Assembly (NCBI GenBank): GCA_934402375.1
Contig: CAKRUB010000009.1
Location: forward strand, 1 to 64,000
Direction: 5' to 3'
Length of the DNA: 64,000 nucleotides
DNA from: an uncultured Acetatifactor sp.
GTDB lineage: Bacteria; Bacillota; Clostridia; Lachnospirales; Lachnospiraceae
This document shows positions 36,496 to 45,485 of the stretch, piece by piece. Position 1 is the stretch's first letter, and each line of letters begins with the position of its first letter. The position numbers and the translations under genes are program-made. The notes under the pieces are model-generated. The model searched no databases. It saw only the letters and a list, made by a program, of their open reading frames with translations, and was not told where the DNA came from.

Positions 36496-37585
36496 TCTTT
36501 TCCTCTCCCTTCTGGCCCGCTGCGTCCTTTGCTGCGTCTGCTGCGCTCTGTCCGCATGCCTTACAGTTTCCGTTGCATGCGTGGCAGGCAACCATATGTC
36601 CGTCACCCATCTCCACAAGCTCTGGCTCCGTCACATTGCAGACGCCCTCAATTCTCTTGTGACATCTCTCATAGAAGCCACATCCGGGCGGCAGATTCAG
36701 TGCGAGCGGCACAGTTCCCTCGATGGAAAACAGTCTGTCCGCCTTTCTTGTACCGATCTTATGTACCGACCCGATCAGTCCCTGCGTGTAGGGGTGCAGC
36801 GGTCTCGCGTAAATATCCTTGACCGGCGCAATCTCGACGATCTTGCCGAGATACATAACCGCAACTCTGTCACACATTGCCGCAACCGTTCCCAGATCGT
36901 GCGTGATGAACAGGATCGCCGTGTTCATATCCTTCTGTAATTCCTTCATCAGCTCGAGAATCTGCGCCTGAATGGTAACATCCAGCGCGGTGGTCGGCTC
37001 ATCTGCGATCAGCAGCTTCGGGTTACATACCAGAGCCATGGCGATCAGCGCACGCTGCAGCATACCGCCGGAAAACTCGTGTGGGTACTGGTCGTAACGC
37101 TTCTCTGCATTTGCAATTCCCACCTTGCGCATCATCTCAAGGGAAATTTCCTTTGATTTCTTCTTATCCTTTGTAATATGAAGCCTTGTGCACTCGTTGA
37201 TCTGATTGCCGATCGTATACAGCGGCGAGAAGGCTACCATGGGCTCCTGAAAGATCATGGATATCTGCTTTCCTCTGACCTGTCTGATCTCCTTGCCTCT
37301 CGGCTTCAGGTCGAGAAGGTTGATCATGCCCTGCTCGTTTGTGTCGAAATTGATTTCACCTGTCGTCTTGCACCGCTTATCGTTAATGCCGAGGATTGCC
37401 TTGCTCGTCAGGCTCTTTCCGCAGCCGGACTCTCCTACCAGTCCCAGCGTCTCTCCCTTTTTCAGGTTAAAGTTCACGCCTCGCACAGCAGTCAGTGTAC
37501 CTTCATCCAGCTCTATGTTGATCCGCAGATCCCGGACATCCAGAACCATATCCTGAGCGGTCTTATTTTGCTTATTTTCTTCCAT
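36488..37585 (-). CDS. Oligopeptide/oligosaccharide ABC transporter ATPase (OppD type)
   Basis: 365 residues. Walker A is [13 protein letters not shown], the signature [17 protein letters not shown] and Walker [15 protein letters not shown]. The C-terminal region has a cysteine cluster ([15 protein letters not shown]) followed by more cysteines near the end ([12 protein letters not shown]), longer than usual and perhaps metal-binding. It begins 17 bp after the OppC-type permease gene. It is the second motor subunit of the importer in this locus. Confidence 0.92.
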   Translation of the reverse strand: MEENKQNKTAQDMVLDVRDLRINIELDEGTLTAVRGVNFNLKKGETLGLVGESGCGKSLTSKAILGINDKRCKTTGEINFDTNEQGMINLLDLKPRGKEIRQVRGKQISMIFQEPMVAFSPLYTIGNQINECTRLHITKDKKKSKEISLEMMRKVGIANAEKRYDQYPHEFSGGMLQRALIAMALVCNPKLLIADEPTTALDVTIQAQILELMKELQKDMNTAILFITHDLGTVAAMCDRVAVMYLGKIVEIAPVKDIYARPLHPYTQGLIGSVHKIGTRKADRLFSIEGTVPLALNLPPGCGFYERCHKRIEGVCNVTEPELVEMGDGHMVACHACNGNCKACGQSAADAAKDAAGQKGEEKNG

Positions 37586-37602
37586 TTCCGTCTCCCTTCC
37601 GC

Positions 37603-38730
37603 CTACTTATAAGGATCTGCCGCGTCGCGCATACCGTCACCGAGGAAGTTGAATGCCAATACCGTAACGATAACTGCGAGCAGCGGGATCAGTCTCCATG
37701 GATACTGCGCAATACTCGTGATATCCTGTGTCTCCTGAAGAAGAACGCCCCAGCTTGTCGCCGGTGCCTTCATGCCAAGTCCGAGGTAGCTCATGGATGT
37801 CTCACCGATGATCATTCCCGGGATGCCCAATGTCAGGCTCACGATCAGGTAGCTCATAAATCCGGGAACCAGATGCTTTGTCATGATCTTCCATGTGCTG
37901 ACTCCCGCAACCTGTGCCGCCATGACAAACTCCTCATTTCTCAGGGAAATGAACTTACCTCTTACGGTTCTCGCCAGTCCCGTCCATGAGATGAAGGAGA
38001 TAATAACCGTTATGTACAGGTACATGCGCGGTACCGGAATGTCTGCCGGGATTGCCGCGGACAGCGCCATCCAGAGAGGAATCGTAGGCAGTGCGGTCAG
38101 CACCTCAATGATTCTCTGGATCACCGTGTCCACAACGCCGCCGAAGTAACCGGAGATGCCGCCGAGGATGATGCCCAGCACAAAGCTGATCAGCGTTCCC
38201 GCGAACGGGATTGTCAACGAAATCTGGCTTCCGAACAGGATACGCGAGAACAGGTCACAGCCAAGGCTGTCTCCGCCGAAGAGCATCAGCTTTGCTCCCT
38301 CCCCGCCGTTCTCTCCGACAACACCGTACAGATGTCTGTCGCAGGGGATGAAGCCGAACAGCTTGTACCCGCCGCCCTTCGCAAAAAACTTGACAAAATA
38401 CTTCTCGCTGGTGTCTTCCGCCCACTCACGTTTGAAGGTCTCTTTGTTGTTGATGTAGGTCATCTTATAGACATAAGGTCCGACAAATTTTCCGTCCTCG
38501 TCTACCCAGTGGATCGTCGTCGGCTTCGCATTCTTATAGGTACTGTCGAAATCGCTCAGTCCGTAAGGTGCGACAAAGGGTGCAAACAATGCCAGCGTAT
38601 ACAGGATCAGCAGCAGGATGATGCTCAGCTTTGCCAGCTTATGATGCATCAGCTTCTTGCGCATCAGCGTCCATTGGGAAGCAAGGTAGTAATCCTCGTC
38701 TGATTTGTTCTTTTTTCTAAATATACTCAT
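37603..38730 (-). CDS. ABC transporter permease (OppC type)
   Basis: 375 residues. The N-terminal cytoplasmic helix and TM (~40-55) are followed by a large soluble insertion (~60-160) and then five TM helices. The EAA loop lies in AAQVAGVSTWKIMTKHLVPGF. OppC proteins normally have such an N-terminal extension, though this insertion is on the large side. It lies three bases after the OppB-type gene. It forms the channel with it and probably imports oligosaccharides or glycopeptides. Confidence 0.92.
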   Translation of the reverse strand: MSIFRKKNKSDEDYYLASQWTLMRKKLMHHKLAKLSIILLLILYTLALFAPFVAPYGLSDFDSTYKNAKPTTIHWVDEDGKFVGPYVYKMTYINNKETFKREWAEDTSEKYFVKFFAKGGGYKLFGFIPCDRHLYGVVGENGGEGAKLMLFGGDSLGCDLFSRILFGSQISLTIPFAGTLISFVLGIILGGISGYFGGVVDTVIQRIIEVLTALPTIPLWMALSAAIPADIPVPRMYLYITVIISFISWTGLARTVRGKFISLRNEEFVMAAQVAGVSTWKIMTKHLVPGFMSYLIVSLTLGIPGMIIGETSMSYLGLGMKAPATSWGVLLQETQDITSIAQYPWRLIPLLAVIVTVLAFNFLGDGMRDAADPYK

Positions 38731-38733
38731 ACG

Positions 38734-39732
38734 TCAGCTCCTCTTCTTCTCAAAACGGATTCTCGGATCCAGCCATGCCAGCAGAATATCCGAAAGCAAT
38801 GTACCTATGACAACCAGAACCGCCTGTGTCATAAGGATTGTACCTGCCAGATAAGTGTCCTGTGTTTTGAGTGCCTCGTAGAGCACCGGTCCCTGAATGG
38901 AGAGGTTCATTACGATCGCGGAGATCGTCGAACCGGAGAAGATGCTGGAGAGCGCTCCCGAGAGACCGCTGACCACTGGGTTCAGAGCCGCCCGCAGACA
39001 GTACTTATAGGTAATCGTCGCCTCAGACACTCCCTTCGCCCTCGCCGTCAGAGCGTACTGCTTTGCCGTCTCGTCAAGCATCTGGGCGCGGACGGTACGG
39101 ATGACACCGCAGGTTCCCGATGTACCGATAACGATCGTGGGAATGACCATTCTCTGAAGGAACTCCCCGAAGTTATACCAGTGCAGTCCATTCTGCAGCA
39201 TTTCCTTGGAGAACAGTCCGAGCAGCGGGTCTCCCGTCCATTTGAACGACAGATACATGAGCAGGATTGCCAGCAGGAAGTTCGGCGTTGCCATTCCGAG
39301 GAAGCCGATTGCCGTAAACACATAGTCGCCGACGGAATACTGGTGCAGCGCACTGTAGATTCCGATCGGGATGGAGACCAGATAGGTGAAAATCATGATG
39401 GTCAGGGACACCGCTATTGTCAGCCCCAGACGATCCATGATAACGCTCCAGACCGGTCTTCCGTATGCGAAGGAATAACCGAAGTCACCCTTGCTTACAA
39501 TCTTCCACACCCAGTCACAATACCGCAGCACCCAGTTCTTATCCAGTCCGTACTGATGTCTCAGCGCCTGAATGTCAGCCTCGGTGAACACCTCACCTTC
39601 CGCCTGCATTCTGGCAACATAGCTCGATACATAGTCGCCCTTCGGCAGCTGCATCACGAAAAAGATGACAAACGATATGATGATGATGGTGGGTATGAAC
39701 ATTAATATTCTCTTAGCAACATATTTCCACAT
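38734..39732 (-). CDS. ABC transporter permease (OppB type)
   Basis: 332 residues from the ATG at 39732 (MWKYVAKRILMFIP), with GGAGAG upstream. Six TM helices; the EAA loop is in TARAKGVSEATITYKYCLRAAL. It is the typical OppB architecture with one N-terminal TM, an outer loop containing the YGLDKNW-type motif and five further helices. Its gene follows the binding-protein gene by 157 bp, in which a hairpin may lower read-through. Confidence 0.92.
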   Translation of the reverse strand: MWKYVAKRILMFIPTIIIISFVIFFVMQLPKGDYVSSYVARMQAEGEVFTEADIQALRHQYGLDKNWVLRYCDWVWKIVSKGDFGYSFAYGRPVWSVIMDRLGLTIAVSLTIMIFTYLVSIPIGIYSALHQYSVGDYVFTAIGFLGMATPNFLLAILLMYLSFKWTGDPLLGLFSKEMLQNGLHWYNFGEFLQRMVIPTIVIGTSGTCGVIRTVRAQMLDETAKQYALTARAKGVSEATITYKYCLRAALNPVVSGLSGALSSIFSGSTISAIVMNLSIQGPVLYEALKTQDTYLAGTILMTQAVLVVIGTLLSDILLAWLDPRIRFEKKRS

Positions 39733-39823
39733 GAATTCATACTCTCCTTTTTCGAGTGAAAAAGTTCCGTTATCGTGAAAAACATTGCATATTTTGCTCA
39801 CGTTCCCGGCACTTTTTTGAAAA

Positions 39824-39849
39824 GAAAGGCAGATTTGACTCTGCCTTTC
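39824..39849 (-). terminator. Intra-operon hairpin (attenuator)
   Basis: A perfect 10-bp stem GAAAGGCAGA / TCTGCCTTTC with a 6-nt loop, followed on the minus strand by TTTTC. It lies between the substrate-binding protein gene and the permease gene, the usual place for a leaky terminator that keeps binding protein in excess. Confidence 0.65.
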
Positions 39850-39888
39850 CAAATCCTTGTTCTTTGATTCTGATTACTCTGTTACAGC

Positions 39889-41556
39889 TTACTGCTCTAA
39901 CCAGCAGCAGTCGATGTGTGCGATTCCAAGTCCACGATACTCGTCACAGAAGATCTCGGACTCAGGGAAGTTGTGAAGCTCGTTGCGCACTACATACAGT
40001 GTGGGAGCGGACTCCATGTAGCCCAGAACCCAGATGTTCTCCTCGTGGAGCTTATACATCTTGTCAACGATCTCCGCACGCTTTGCCTCGTCTACCTCTG
40101 TCTTCAGCTCGGTGTACAGGTTGCAGAGCTCAAGCAGATCGCCGGTAGGCTCTACGCCCTCTGTTCCGCCGGATGCGTACCAGGTACCGATCTCACCATA
40201 CCACTCAGCATAGTTTCTAACAGGAACCAGTGTGTCAGGTCTTACGTCAAGACCAACCGTCTCAGCCGGAGCAACAGGGCTCAGGACTGCGTCGTACTCG
40301 TTTGCAATGATGTTGTTGTTCAGGGTATCCTTGTCCATATCCTTGAAGGTGCTCTTGATGCCGATTGCTTCCCAGTAGGTATTCAGCACCTTATATGCCT
40401 CATCCGCACCGGAGCCGGTGTAGCTGTTGAGGTTCAGTACAAAATCCTTGCCGCTCGGACAGTCATAGTAGCCGTCGCTGCCCTTTACCATGCCAAGACC
40501 CTCAAGCAGAGCCTTTGCACCGTCCACATCATACTCTGTCCACTTCAGCGCCCATGCTTCGTTGTAGCCCTGTGCACCCTCTGCGGGAGATGCCTGTCTG
40601 CCGTTCTGCCAGCCATCGGACATCAGCTTCGCAAACTCTTCTCTGTCAACCGCGATGGAGAGTGCCTGTCTGAACTCCTTGGTCTGGAACAGTGCTCTGT
40701 ACTCCTCATCGGGAGCGGTCTGATTCAGCTCGAGCTGGGATGCAGCATCGGACCATCCACTGTTCGGCCACTGCACGATATGATAGCCTACGGAATCCGC
40801 ATTCTCTACCAGTGTCTGGATGTCAGCCCATACGCCGCCGGCAATCGTATCCTCGCCGCCGAGAATTCTTGTCAGACTCTGGCTCTCGTCGGAATTCTTT
40901 GTATACTCAATCTTATCCGTGTAAGGAAGCTGCTGTCCGTTCTGGTCAACCTTCCAGTAATAAGGATTGCGCACATACTCATAGTAGTCACCGGTAACAT
41001 CGTTCTTTCCTGCTTCCGTAGACAGTACAAACGGATTCAGGGTAGGGATGCCGGAAACGTTCCAGAAATAGTAGCCTGTCTCCTTGCCCATTGCTGCGAC
41101 ATCAGAGAAGCCCATTTCCTCAGCCTTAGCCTGTGCTGCATCATCGCCGATGAACTCAGGAAGGATTGTCTCCATGTAATGCTTCGGTGCGAAACACCAC
41201 TTTGCATTGATGCAGAGGTCCTTGATGAAGGTAGGCTTAGATGTCTTGAAGCTTACCTTGAAGGTGGTAGCATCTACATATGTAAAGGTACAGGGATCGC
41301 CGTTGCTGTCCTTAAAGCAGTCCCAGAGAGATTTTCCGAAGGTCTCGGGTACGCACATATGATCATAGAAAAATACACAGTCCTCAGCCGTGAAATCCAC
41401 TCCGTCAGACCACTTCATTCCTGCGCGGAGATAAATGGTGTACTCTGTCGCATCTGCGTTCACGTCATAGCCCTTTGCAACGTTGGGCTCAACCTCACCT
41501 GCACTGTTAAAGCGGAACAGCCCCATTTCCACGCATCTATTGTTTTTTTTTGCCAA
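39889..41556 (-). pseudogene. Family 5 extracellular solute-binding protein, 5'-truncated
   Basis: About 555 codons of an OppA/DppA-type binding protein remain: YTIYLRAGMKWSDGVDFTAEDCVF, here given only by position (~36-60), is the conserved ligand-lobe segment, and later regions are intact to the stop. The usual first ~80-100 residues (signal peptide, lipobox Cys, first strands) are absent. The open frame begins with a TTG (MAKKNNRCVEMGLFRFNS) right after nine A residues, with no ribosome site and AT-rich promoter-like DNA immediately upstream. Without a signal the product would stay in the cytoplasm. A deletion fusing the promoter region to codon ~90 is the simplest reading; the rest of the importer looks functional. 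Confidence 0.7.
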
Positions 41557-41701
41557 ATATATTGCATTTTTTGCTTTTTGATTTTATAATTTATTTGTGT
41601 ATTGCATAGTTTACACTAATTTATAGCTTCATTTTTGTACACTTTACACAATTCTTTCTTGTTATTAACGCAAACTTTACATTTGAGACAGGAGAATCCC
41701 T

Positions 41702-42625
41702 ATGTTAATCGACAATACTCTGGTCTACACACAGGAATATAAAATTGAGATCGGACGCCCCGGGAAAAATCTGTATTACTTTTTCGACTATGACGAGCGT
41801 TCCTACTCTATTAATATGGAATTCCAGCATTTCCACCAGTTCTACGAAATGTATATCTTTCTGGACGACAAGGCAGGACACCTGATCGACGGCGTCTGGT
41901 TCGACATGCGCTGCTGTGACATCGTCGCCCTGCGCCCCTCCCTGCTCCACAAGACCTTTTACCCCGAGGGGCAGCCCAGCAAGCGCCTGATCATCCAGTT
42001 TTCGATTCCGCCGATGATCTCCGCCTTTGAAAACTGCATGAAATCCGTCTACAGCATTTTCGAGGGGGACTGCCCGATCTATCGCTTTGAAGATCCTTAT
42101 AAGAAGGCAGTTCTGGAAAAGCTCAACGACATCTATTATCTGTCCCAGAACCCCAACGAGCTGACAGACCTGGCCATCCACAACAAGTTTATTGAATTTT
42201 TAAGCCTGATCTATCTCTACCGGGATAAAAATGTCTACTCCAACCACTCGGACTTTGATAATATTACAAGTAAAGTATACAGCATAACCGCGTATATACA
42301 TAGTCATTTTACAGAGGATATTTCGCTGGAGTCCGTTTCCAGGGAATTTTTCATCAGCAGCTACTATCTCTCCCACCAGTTTAAGCGGATTACAGGCTTT
42401 ACGCTCACCGACTATGTCCAGCTTACCAGAGTGCGCAACGCCCAGACCCTGCTGCTCTCCACGGATAAGCCCATCACAGACATTGCTTTTCTCTGTGGTT
42501 TTTCGAGCTTCTCCCAATTCAACAGAGCCTTCAATAAATTCCTGCATCTGTCTCCCTCCGCTTTCAGAAAGGATGCAAAAATTCAGCAAACGCCATCTTT
42601 GTTGTTGACAAATTTTATCGACTAA
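41702..42625 (+). CDS. AraC-family transcriptional regulator
   Basis: 307 residues. The N-terminal ~150 residues are a cupin ligand-binding domain (FQHFHQFYEMYIFLDDKAGH gives the metal/sugar pocket). The C-terminal ~100 residues contain two helix-turn-helix motifs: ISLESVSREFFISSYYLSHQ and PITDIAFLCGFSSFSQFNRA, with LSPSAFRK at the end. It is divergent from the binding-protein gene across 145 bp, so it probably activates the glycan locus at 27351-41556. Its last codons contain the promoter of the downstream manganese riboswitch. The ribosome site is AGGAGA. Confidence 0.92.
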   Translation: MLIDNTLVYTQEYKIEIGRPGKNLYYFFDYDERSYSINMEFQHFHQFYEMYIFLDDKAGHLIDGVWFDMRCCDIVALRPSLLHKTFYPEGQPSKRLIIQFSIPPMISAFENCMKSVYSIFEGDCPIYRFEDPYKKAVLEKLNDIYYLSQNPNELTDLAIHNKFIEFLSLIYLYRDKNVYSNHSDFDNITSKVYSITAYIHSHFTEDISLESVSREFFISSYYLSHQFKRITGFTLTDYVQLTRVRNAQTLLLSTDKPITDIAFLCGFSSFSQFNRAFNKFLHLSPSAFRKDAKIQQTPSLLLTNFID

Positions 42626-42633
42626 GCTATGAT
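42605..42633 (+). promoter_or_regulatory. Promoter of riboswitch-mntP transcript
   Basis: TTGACA (42605-42610), 17-bp spacer, TATGAT (42628-42633). The -35 and most of the spacer are the last codons of the araC-type gene. Confidence 0.75.
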
Positions 42634-42710
42634 ATACCTATTCGACGCCGCGAACGGCAGTTATCTGTTTTCCGGTCGGCGATGCAAACCCTACAACATT
42701 ATATGGAATT

Positions 42711-42817
42711 CCTGTGAGGGAGTAGTTGACAGCTTTTCGCTGTGGTAATATCAACACAATGACGTTCACCGTCTGGTATTACCGAAGCAATGCAGATTGC
42801 GATAATGAGACTCAGGG
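42711..42817 (+). promoter_or_regulatory. yybP-ykoY manganese riboswitch
   Basis: It contains the conserved pieces of this class: GAGGGAGTAGTTGACAGC on the 5' side, the internal helices, and ATGAGACTCAGGG on the 3' side. The P1 helix pairs CCTGTGAG with CTCAGG. It sits directly before mntP, the class's classical partner. The 3' arm of P1 overlaps the start of the terminator at 42813, so Mn2+ binding should block termination and turn the exporter on. Confidence 0.9.
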
Positions 42818-42860
42818 ACAATTTATGAGGGATACCTCATAGATTGCCCTGATTTTTTTT
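42813..42860 (+). terminator. Riboswitch-controlled terminator
   Basis: A long stem from CAGGGACAATTTATGAGG (42813-42830) and CCTCATAGATTGCCCTG (42835-42851) followed by eight T. It competes with P1 of the manganese aptamer. Confidence 0.88.
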
Positions 42861-42910
42861 GCGGCTGACAGCAATTCCGGACACAGGAAAACCGCAGAAT
42901 GGAGGACATT

Positions 42911-43486
42911 ATGAGTTTATTGACACTATTTATCACCGCCGTTGGATTATCCATGGATGCCTTCGCTGTTGCGATCTGCAAGGGACTTGCAATGAAAAAG
43001 CTCTCGTGGAAAAAAGCCCTGATCATCGGACTGTGGTTCGGCGGCTTTCAGGCGTTAATGCCCACGATCGGCTATCTTCTCGGAACGCGCTTTGAGAGCT
43101 ACGTCACCGCCATCGACCACTGGATCGCCTTTGTGCTCCTTGCATTGATCGGCGCCAATATGGTGAAGGAATCCTTCTCCAAAGAGGAAGAGTCCTCGAA
43201 TGACGCCGTCGATTTCAAGACAATGTTCCTCCTCGCCATCGCCACCAGCATCGATGCGCTCGCCGTCGGCGTTACCTACGCCTTCCTGCAGGTTCGCATC
43301 GTTCCCGCCGTATCCTTCATCGGCGTCATTACGTTCACGCTCTCGATCATCGGCGTCAAGATCGGAAATGTTTTTGGTCTGAAATACAAGTCCAAGGCAG
43401 AGCTTACCGGCGGCATCATCCTGATCGTCATGGGTATCAAGATCCTGCTGGAGCATCTTGGCCTGTTAAACTGGCTGCCTTTTTGA
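42911..43486 (+). CDS. mntP: MntP manganese efflux pump
   Basis: 191 residues from the ATG at 42911 (GGAGG five bases before; the in-frame ATG at 42899 has no ribosome site). Six TM helices with the paired Asp motifs of the MntP/DUF204 family, [14 protein letters not shown] and [15 protein letters not shown], which line the ion path. It exports Mn2+ to protect against excess. It is controlled by the riboswitch just upstream. Confidence 0.95.
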   Translation: MSLLTLFITAVGLSMDAFAVAICKGLAMKKLSWKKALIIGLWFGGFQALMPTIGYLLGTRFESYVTAIDHWIAFVLLALIGANMVKESFSKEEESSNDAVDFKTMFLLAIATSIDALAVGVTYAFLQVRIVPAVSFIGVITFTLSIIGVKIGNVFGLKYKSKAELTGGIILIVMGIKILLEHLGLLNWLPF

Positions 43487-43534
43487 GAATTGTGGTAAAT
43501 GCTTAGCGGATTAAATGTATATTCTAAATCGGGC

Positions 43535-43566
43535 AAAAATGCAACTATTTTTAGTTGCATTTTTTT
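43535..43566 (+). terminator. mntP terminator
   Basis: ATGCAACTA (43539-43547) / TAGTTGCAT (43552-43560) with a 4-nt T loop and six T following. The TTGCAT of its 3' arm doubles as the -35 of the hicA promoter. Confidence 0.85.
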
Positions 43567-43582
43567 AATTGCCGTGTATAAT
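43555..43582 (+). promoter_or_regulatory. hicAB promoter
   Basis: TTGCAT (43555-43560), 16-bp spacer, perfect TATAAT (43577-43582), about 20 bp upstream of the hicA start. HicB autoregulation is usual for the family; no operator was identified. Confidence 0.6.
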
Positions 43583-43604
43583 ATTAGTAACGGGGGGATA
43601 TGCT

Positions 43605-43859
43605 ATGGGGCAAAAGGAAAAACTCATTCAGCGTCTTAAATCAAAACCCAAGGACTTTACTTTTAATGATGCTGAAACATTACTCAAATATTTAGATTAC
43701 ATCCGCTCAAACAAGGGAAAAACAAGCGGCTCCCGCGTCATGTTCGTAAACGATGAACACGGAATCATATTGCTCCATAAACCACATCCGCAAAAGGAAT
43801 TGAAAGACTATCAAGTCAAGCAGTTGCTAGAAATTTTGGAACAGGAGGGTCTCATATGA
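43605..43859 (+). CDS. hicA: HicA-type toxin (mRNA interferase)
   Basis: 84 residues from the ATG at 43605, after a GGGGGG ribosome site. It is the larger HicA variant with conserved GKTSGSRVMF and HKPHP: the His in LLHKPHP is the catalytic residue position. HicA is a dsRBD-like ribonuclease that cuts mRNA unless bound by HicB. The stop overlaps the hicB start (ATGA), so the pair is made together. Confidence 0.85.
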   Translation: MGQKEKLIQRLKSKPKDFTFNDAETLLKYLDYIRSNKGKTSGSRVMFVNDEHGIILLHKPHPQKELKDYQVKQLLEILEQEGLI

Positions 43860-44203
43860 ATAACACTATCCAATACAAAGGCTATGTCGGAAGCGTTGAA
43901 TTTTCTGAAGAAGATGGCATTTTTTATGGCAAGGTTATGGGGATTCGCTCCCTGATTTCTTACGAAGGTGAAAATGCCAAGGAACTTCTGGATGATTTTC
44001 ACGGCGCTGTTGACGATTATCTGGAAACCTGTAAGGTCGAAGGAAAAGAGCCTGAGGTTGCTTTTAAAGGCAGTTTCAACATTCGCCTTTCTCCCGACCT
44101 TCACAAAAAGCTATTCATTTATACAACGGCTCACCAGATGTCCATGAACAAATATATCGAGGATACTTTGAACGCTTCCCCCGCAGCACAAGTTATCATC
44201 TAA
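43856..44203 (+). CDS. hicB: HicB-type antitoxin
   Basis: 115 residues. The N-terminal degenerate RNase H-like HicB domain (YKGYVGSVEFSEEDGIFYGKV, see ~8-28) is followed by a C-terminal ribbon-helix-helix-type DNA-binding region (FNIRLSPDLHKKLFIYTTAH then SMNKYIEDTL). It neutralises HicA and probably represses the operon. Confidence 0.9.
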   Translation: MNNTIQYKGYVGSVEFSEEDGIFYGKVMGIRSLISYEGENAKELLDDFHGAVDDYLETCKVEGKEPEVAFKGSFNIRLSPDLHKKLFIYTTAHQMSMNKYIEDTLNASPAAQVII

Positions 44204-44212
44204 ACAGTTTTT

Positions 44213-44246
44213 CCGCTCAGTCTATAATACGACTGAGCGGATTTTC
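44213..44246. terminator. Terminator between hicB and GH105 gene
   Basis: Perfect 10-bp stem CCGCTCAGTC / GACTGAGCGG with an 8-nt loop and T-rich tails on both strands. It serves convergent hicAB and the GH105 gene. Confidence 0.82.
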
Positions 44247-44281
44247 TTGTCATTACCCGACGCATCACGCCCCGCAGTTTT

Positions 44282-45421
44282 TTATCCCAGCCGCCTGAGC
44301 TCCGTGTACGCAAGCAGCAGCGGGCCAACACCCTTCGCGTCGTTCTCCACCACCGGCTCCGACATATAATAGTCAAAGCTGCCGTCACGGCGTGGATTAT
44401 CCGCAGGGCCAAGTCCCGCCACAAGGCAGATGCCGCCGAGGTTCAATCCGTCCTCTGTCTCCTTCAGGTAGCGGTCACATATCCCACGGAATGCCCGGAT
44501 GCCGTCCTCACGGTAGCTCTCCGGCAGAAATCCCAGACGCACTCCCTTCAACAGGGAATATGCCATGATGGCGCTCCCGCTCGTCTCGAGATAGTTCGGC
44601 TTCCGGTCTCCCAGCGCCGGAAGCTGATACCACATACCGCTCTCATCCTGTAGCTTAAGCATACTTTCCATCAGCTGCACAAAAGCCTCTCGCAGCATAT
44701 CATACTCCGTCCGGTATTCCTCCCCGGGTTCGCATTTGGCGAGCGTGTCGAGCAGTGCCATGGAATACCAGCCAAGCGCCCTCAGCCAGAAGTTCTCCGA
44801 CAGCCCCGTCTCCTTATTGCACCAGAAGATCTCCCGGGATGCATCATAGCCGTGGTAGTAAAGCCCCGTCTTCTCATCCCGCATATGCCTGATGACGTTT
44901 GCGAACTGTCCGAAAATGTCCTTATAATTCTGCCGATCATGAAGCTTCGTCTCATATTCCATATAGAAGGGCTGCGCCATATACATGCCGTCCAGCCATA
45001 CCTGATTCGGATAAATCTTCTTGTGCCAGAAATTTCCCTCCGCCGTGCGCGGCTGGTTCTGTACCTGACTGTAGATCAGCTCTATCGCGCGGCGGTACTT
45101 TTCCTTCCCATTCAGTCCGTATAAGAGGAACAAGGTCTTTCCCGCATTGATATTATCAAGGTTATACTCCTCCACAGAATATCCGGCGATCGAACCGTCC
45201 TCCCGCACGCGGTGATCGATAAAGGCATCGGCAAAATCATAATACTTCTTCTCGCCGGTGGCGACATAGATTTCCAGAAGCGCGAGTATCATGCAGCCGT
45301 CAATATAATTCCAGCCGACCGCCTTCCCCGCCTTCGCCTTTTCGATGTTCCACGCCGGTATCTCCACCGTGCTCTTCTCAATCAGTTCATCAATGTATCT
45401 CTCAAAAACAGGCATCTGCAT
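44282..45421 (-). CDS. GH105 unsaturated glycuronyl/rhamnogalacturonyl hydrolase
   Basis: 379 residues from the ATG at 45421 (AGGAGG eight bases upstream). An alpha/alpha barrel with WNYIDGCMILALLEIY, YPNQVWLDGMYMAQPFYMEY (catalytic Asp of the WLDGMYM motif), RALGWYSMALLDTL and YLETSGSAIMAYSLLKG, as in YteR/YesR. It releases unsaturated uronic acid from lyase-made pectin or related disaccharides, in the cytoplasm. A near-perfect palindromic operator overlaps its leader. It is a second GH105 in the window, separate from the fused one at 33819. Confidence 0.92.
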   Translation of the reverse strand: MQMPVFERYIDELIEKSTVEIPAWNIEKAKAGKAVGWNYIDGCMILALLEIYVATGEKKYYDFADAFIDHRVREDGSIAGYSVEEYNLDNINAGKTLFLLYGLNGKEKYRRAIELIYSQVQNQPRTAEGNFWHKKIYPNQVWLDGMYMAQPFYMEYETKLHDRQNYKDIFGQFANVIRHMRDEKTGLYYHGYDASREIFWCNKETGLSENFWLRALGWYSMALLDTLAKCEPGEEYRTEYDMLREAFVQLMESMLKLQDESGMWYQLPALGDRKPNYLETSGSAIMAYSLLKGVRLGFLPESYREDGIRAFRGICDRYLKETEDGLNLGGICLVAGLGPADNPRRDGSFDYYMSEPVVENDAKGVGPLLLAYTELRRLG

Positions 45422-45436
45422 CTCATATTCCTCCTG

Positions 45437-45460
45437 CAAAATGTAAGCGCTTACATTTTG
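45437..45460. promoter_or_regulatory. 24-bp palindromic operator (cre/LacI-type)
   Basis: A perfect palindrome, CAAAATGTAAGCGCTTACATTTTG, given here as AAAA-TGTAAGCGCTTACA-TTTT with one more pair each side. The core TGTAAGCGCTTACA fits the CcpA cre consensus TGWAANCGNTNWCA. It lies 16 bp before the GH105 start, so binding would block early elongation or initiation; a local LacI-family regulator is an alternative reader. Confidence 0.8.
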
Positions 45461-45485
45461 ATTATACCCGTTTTCCCGATCTCCG

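Noticed and set aside
39916-41589. 557-codon plus-strand frame opposite the binding-protein gene
   Set aside because: The minus frame has clear family 5 binding-protein motifs; the plus frame is compositionally odd and matches nothing.
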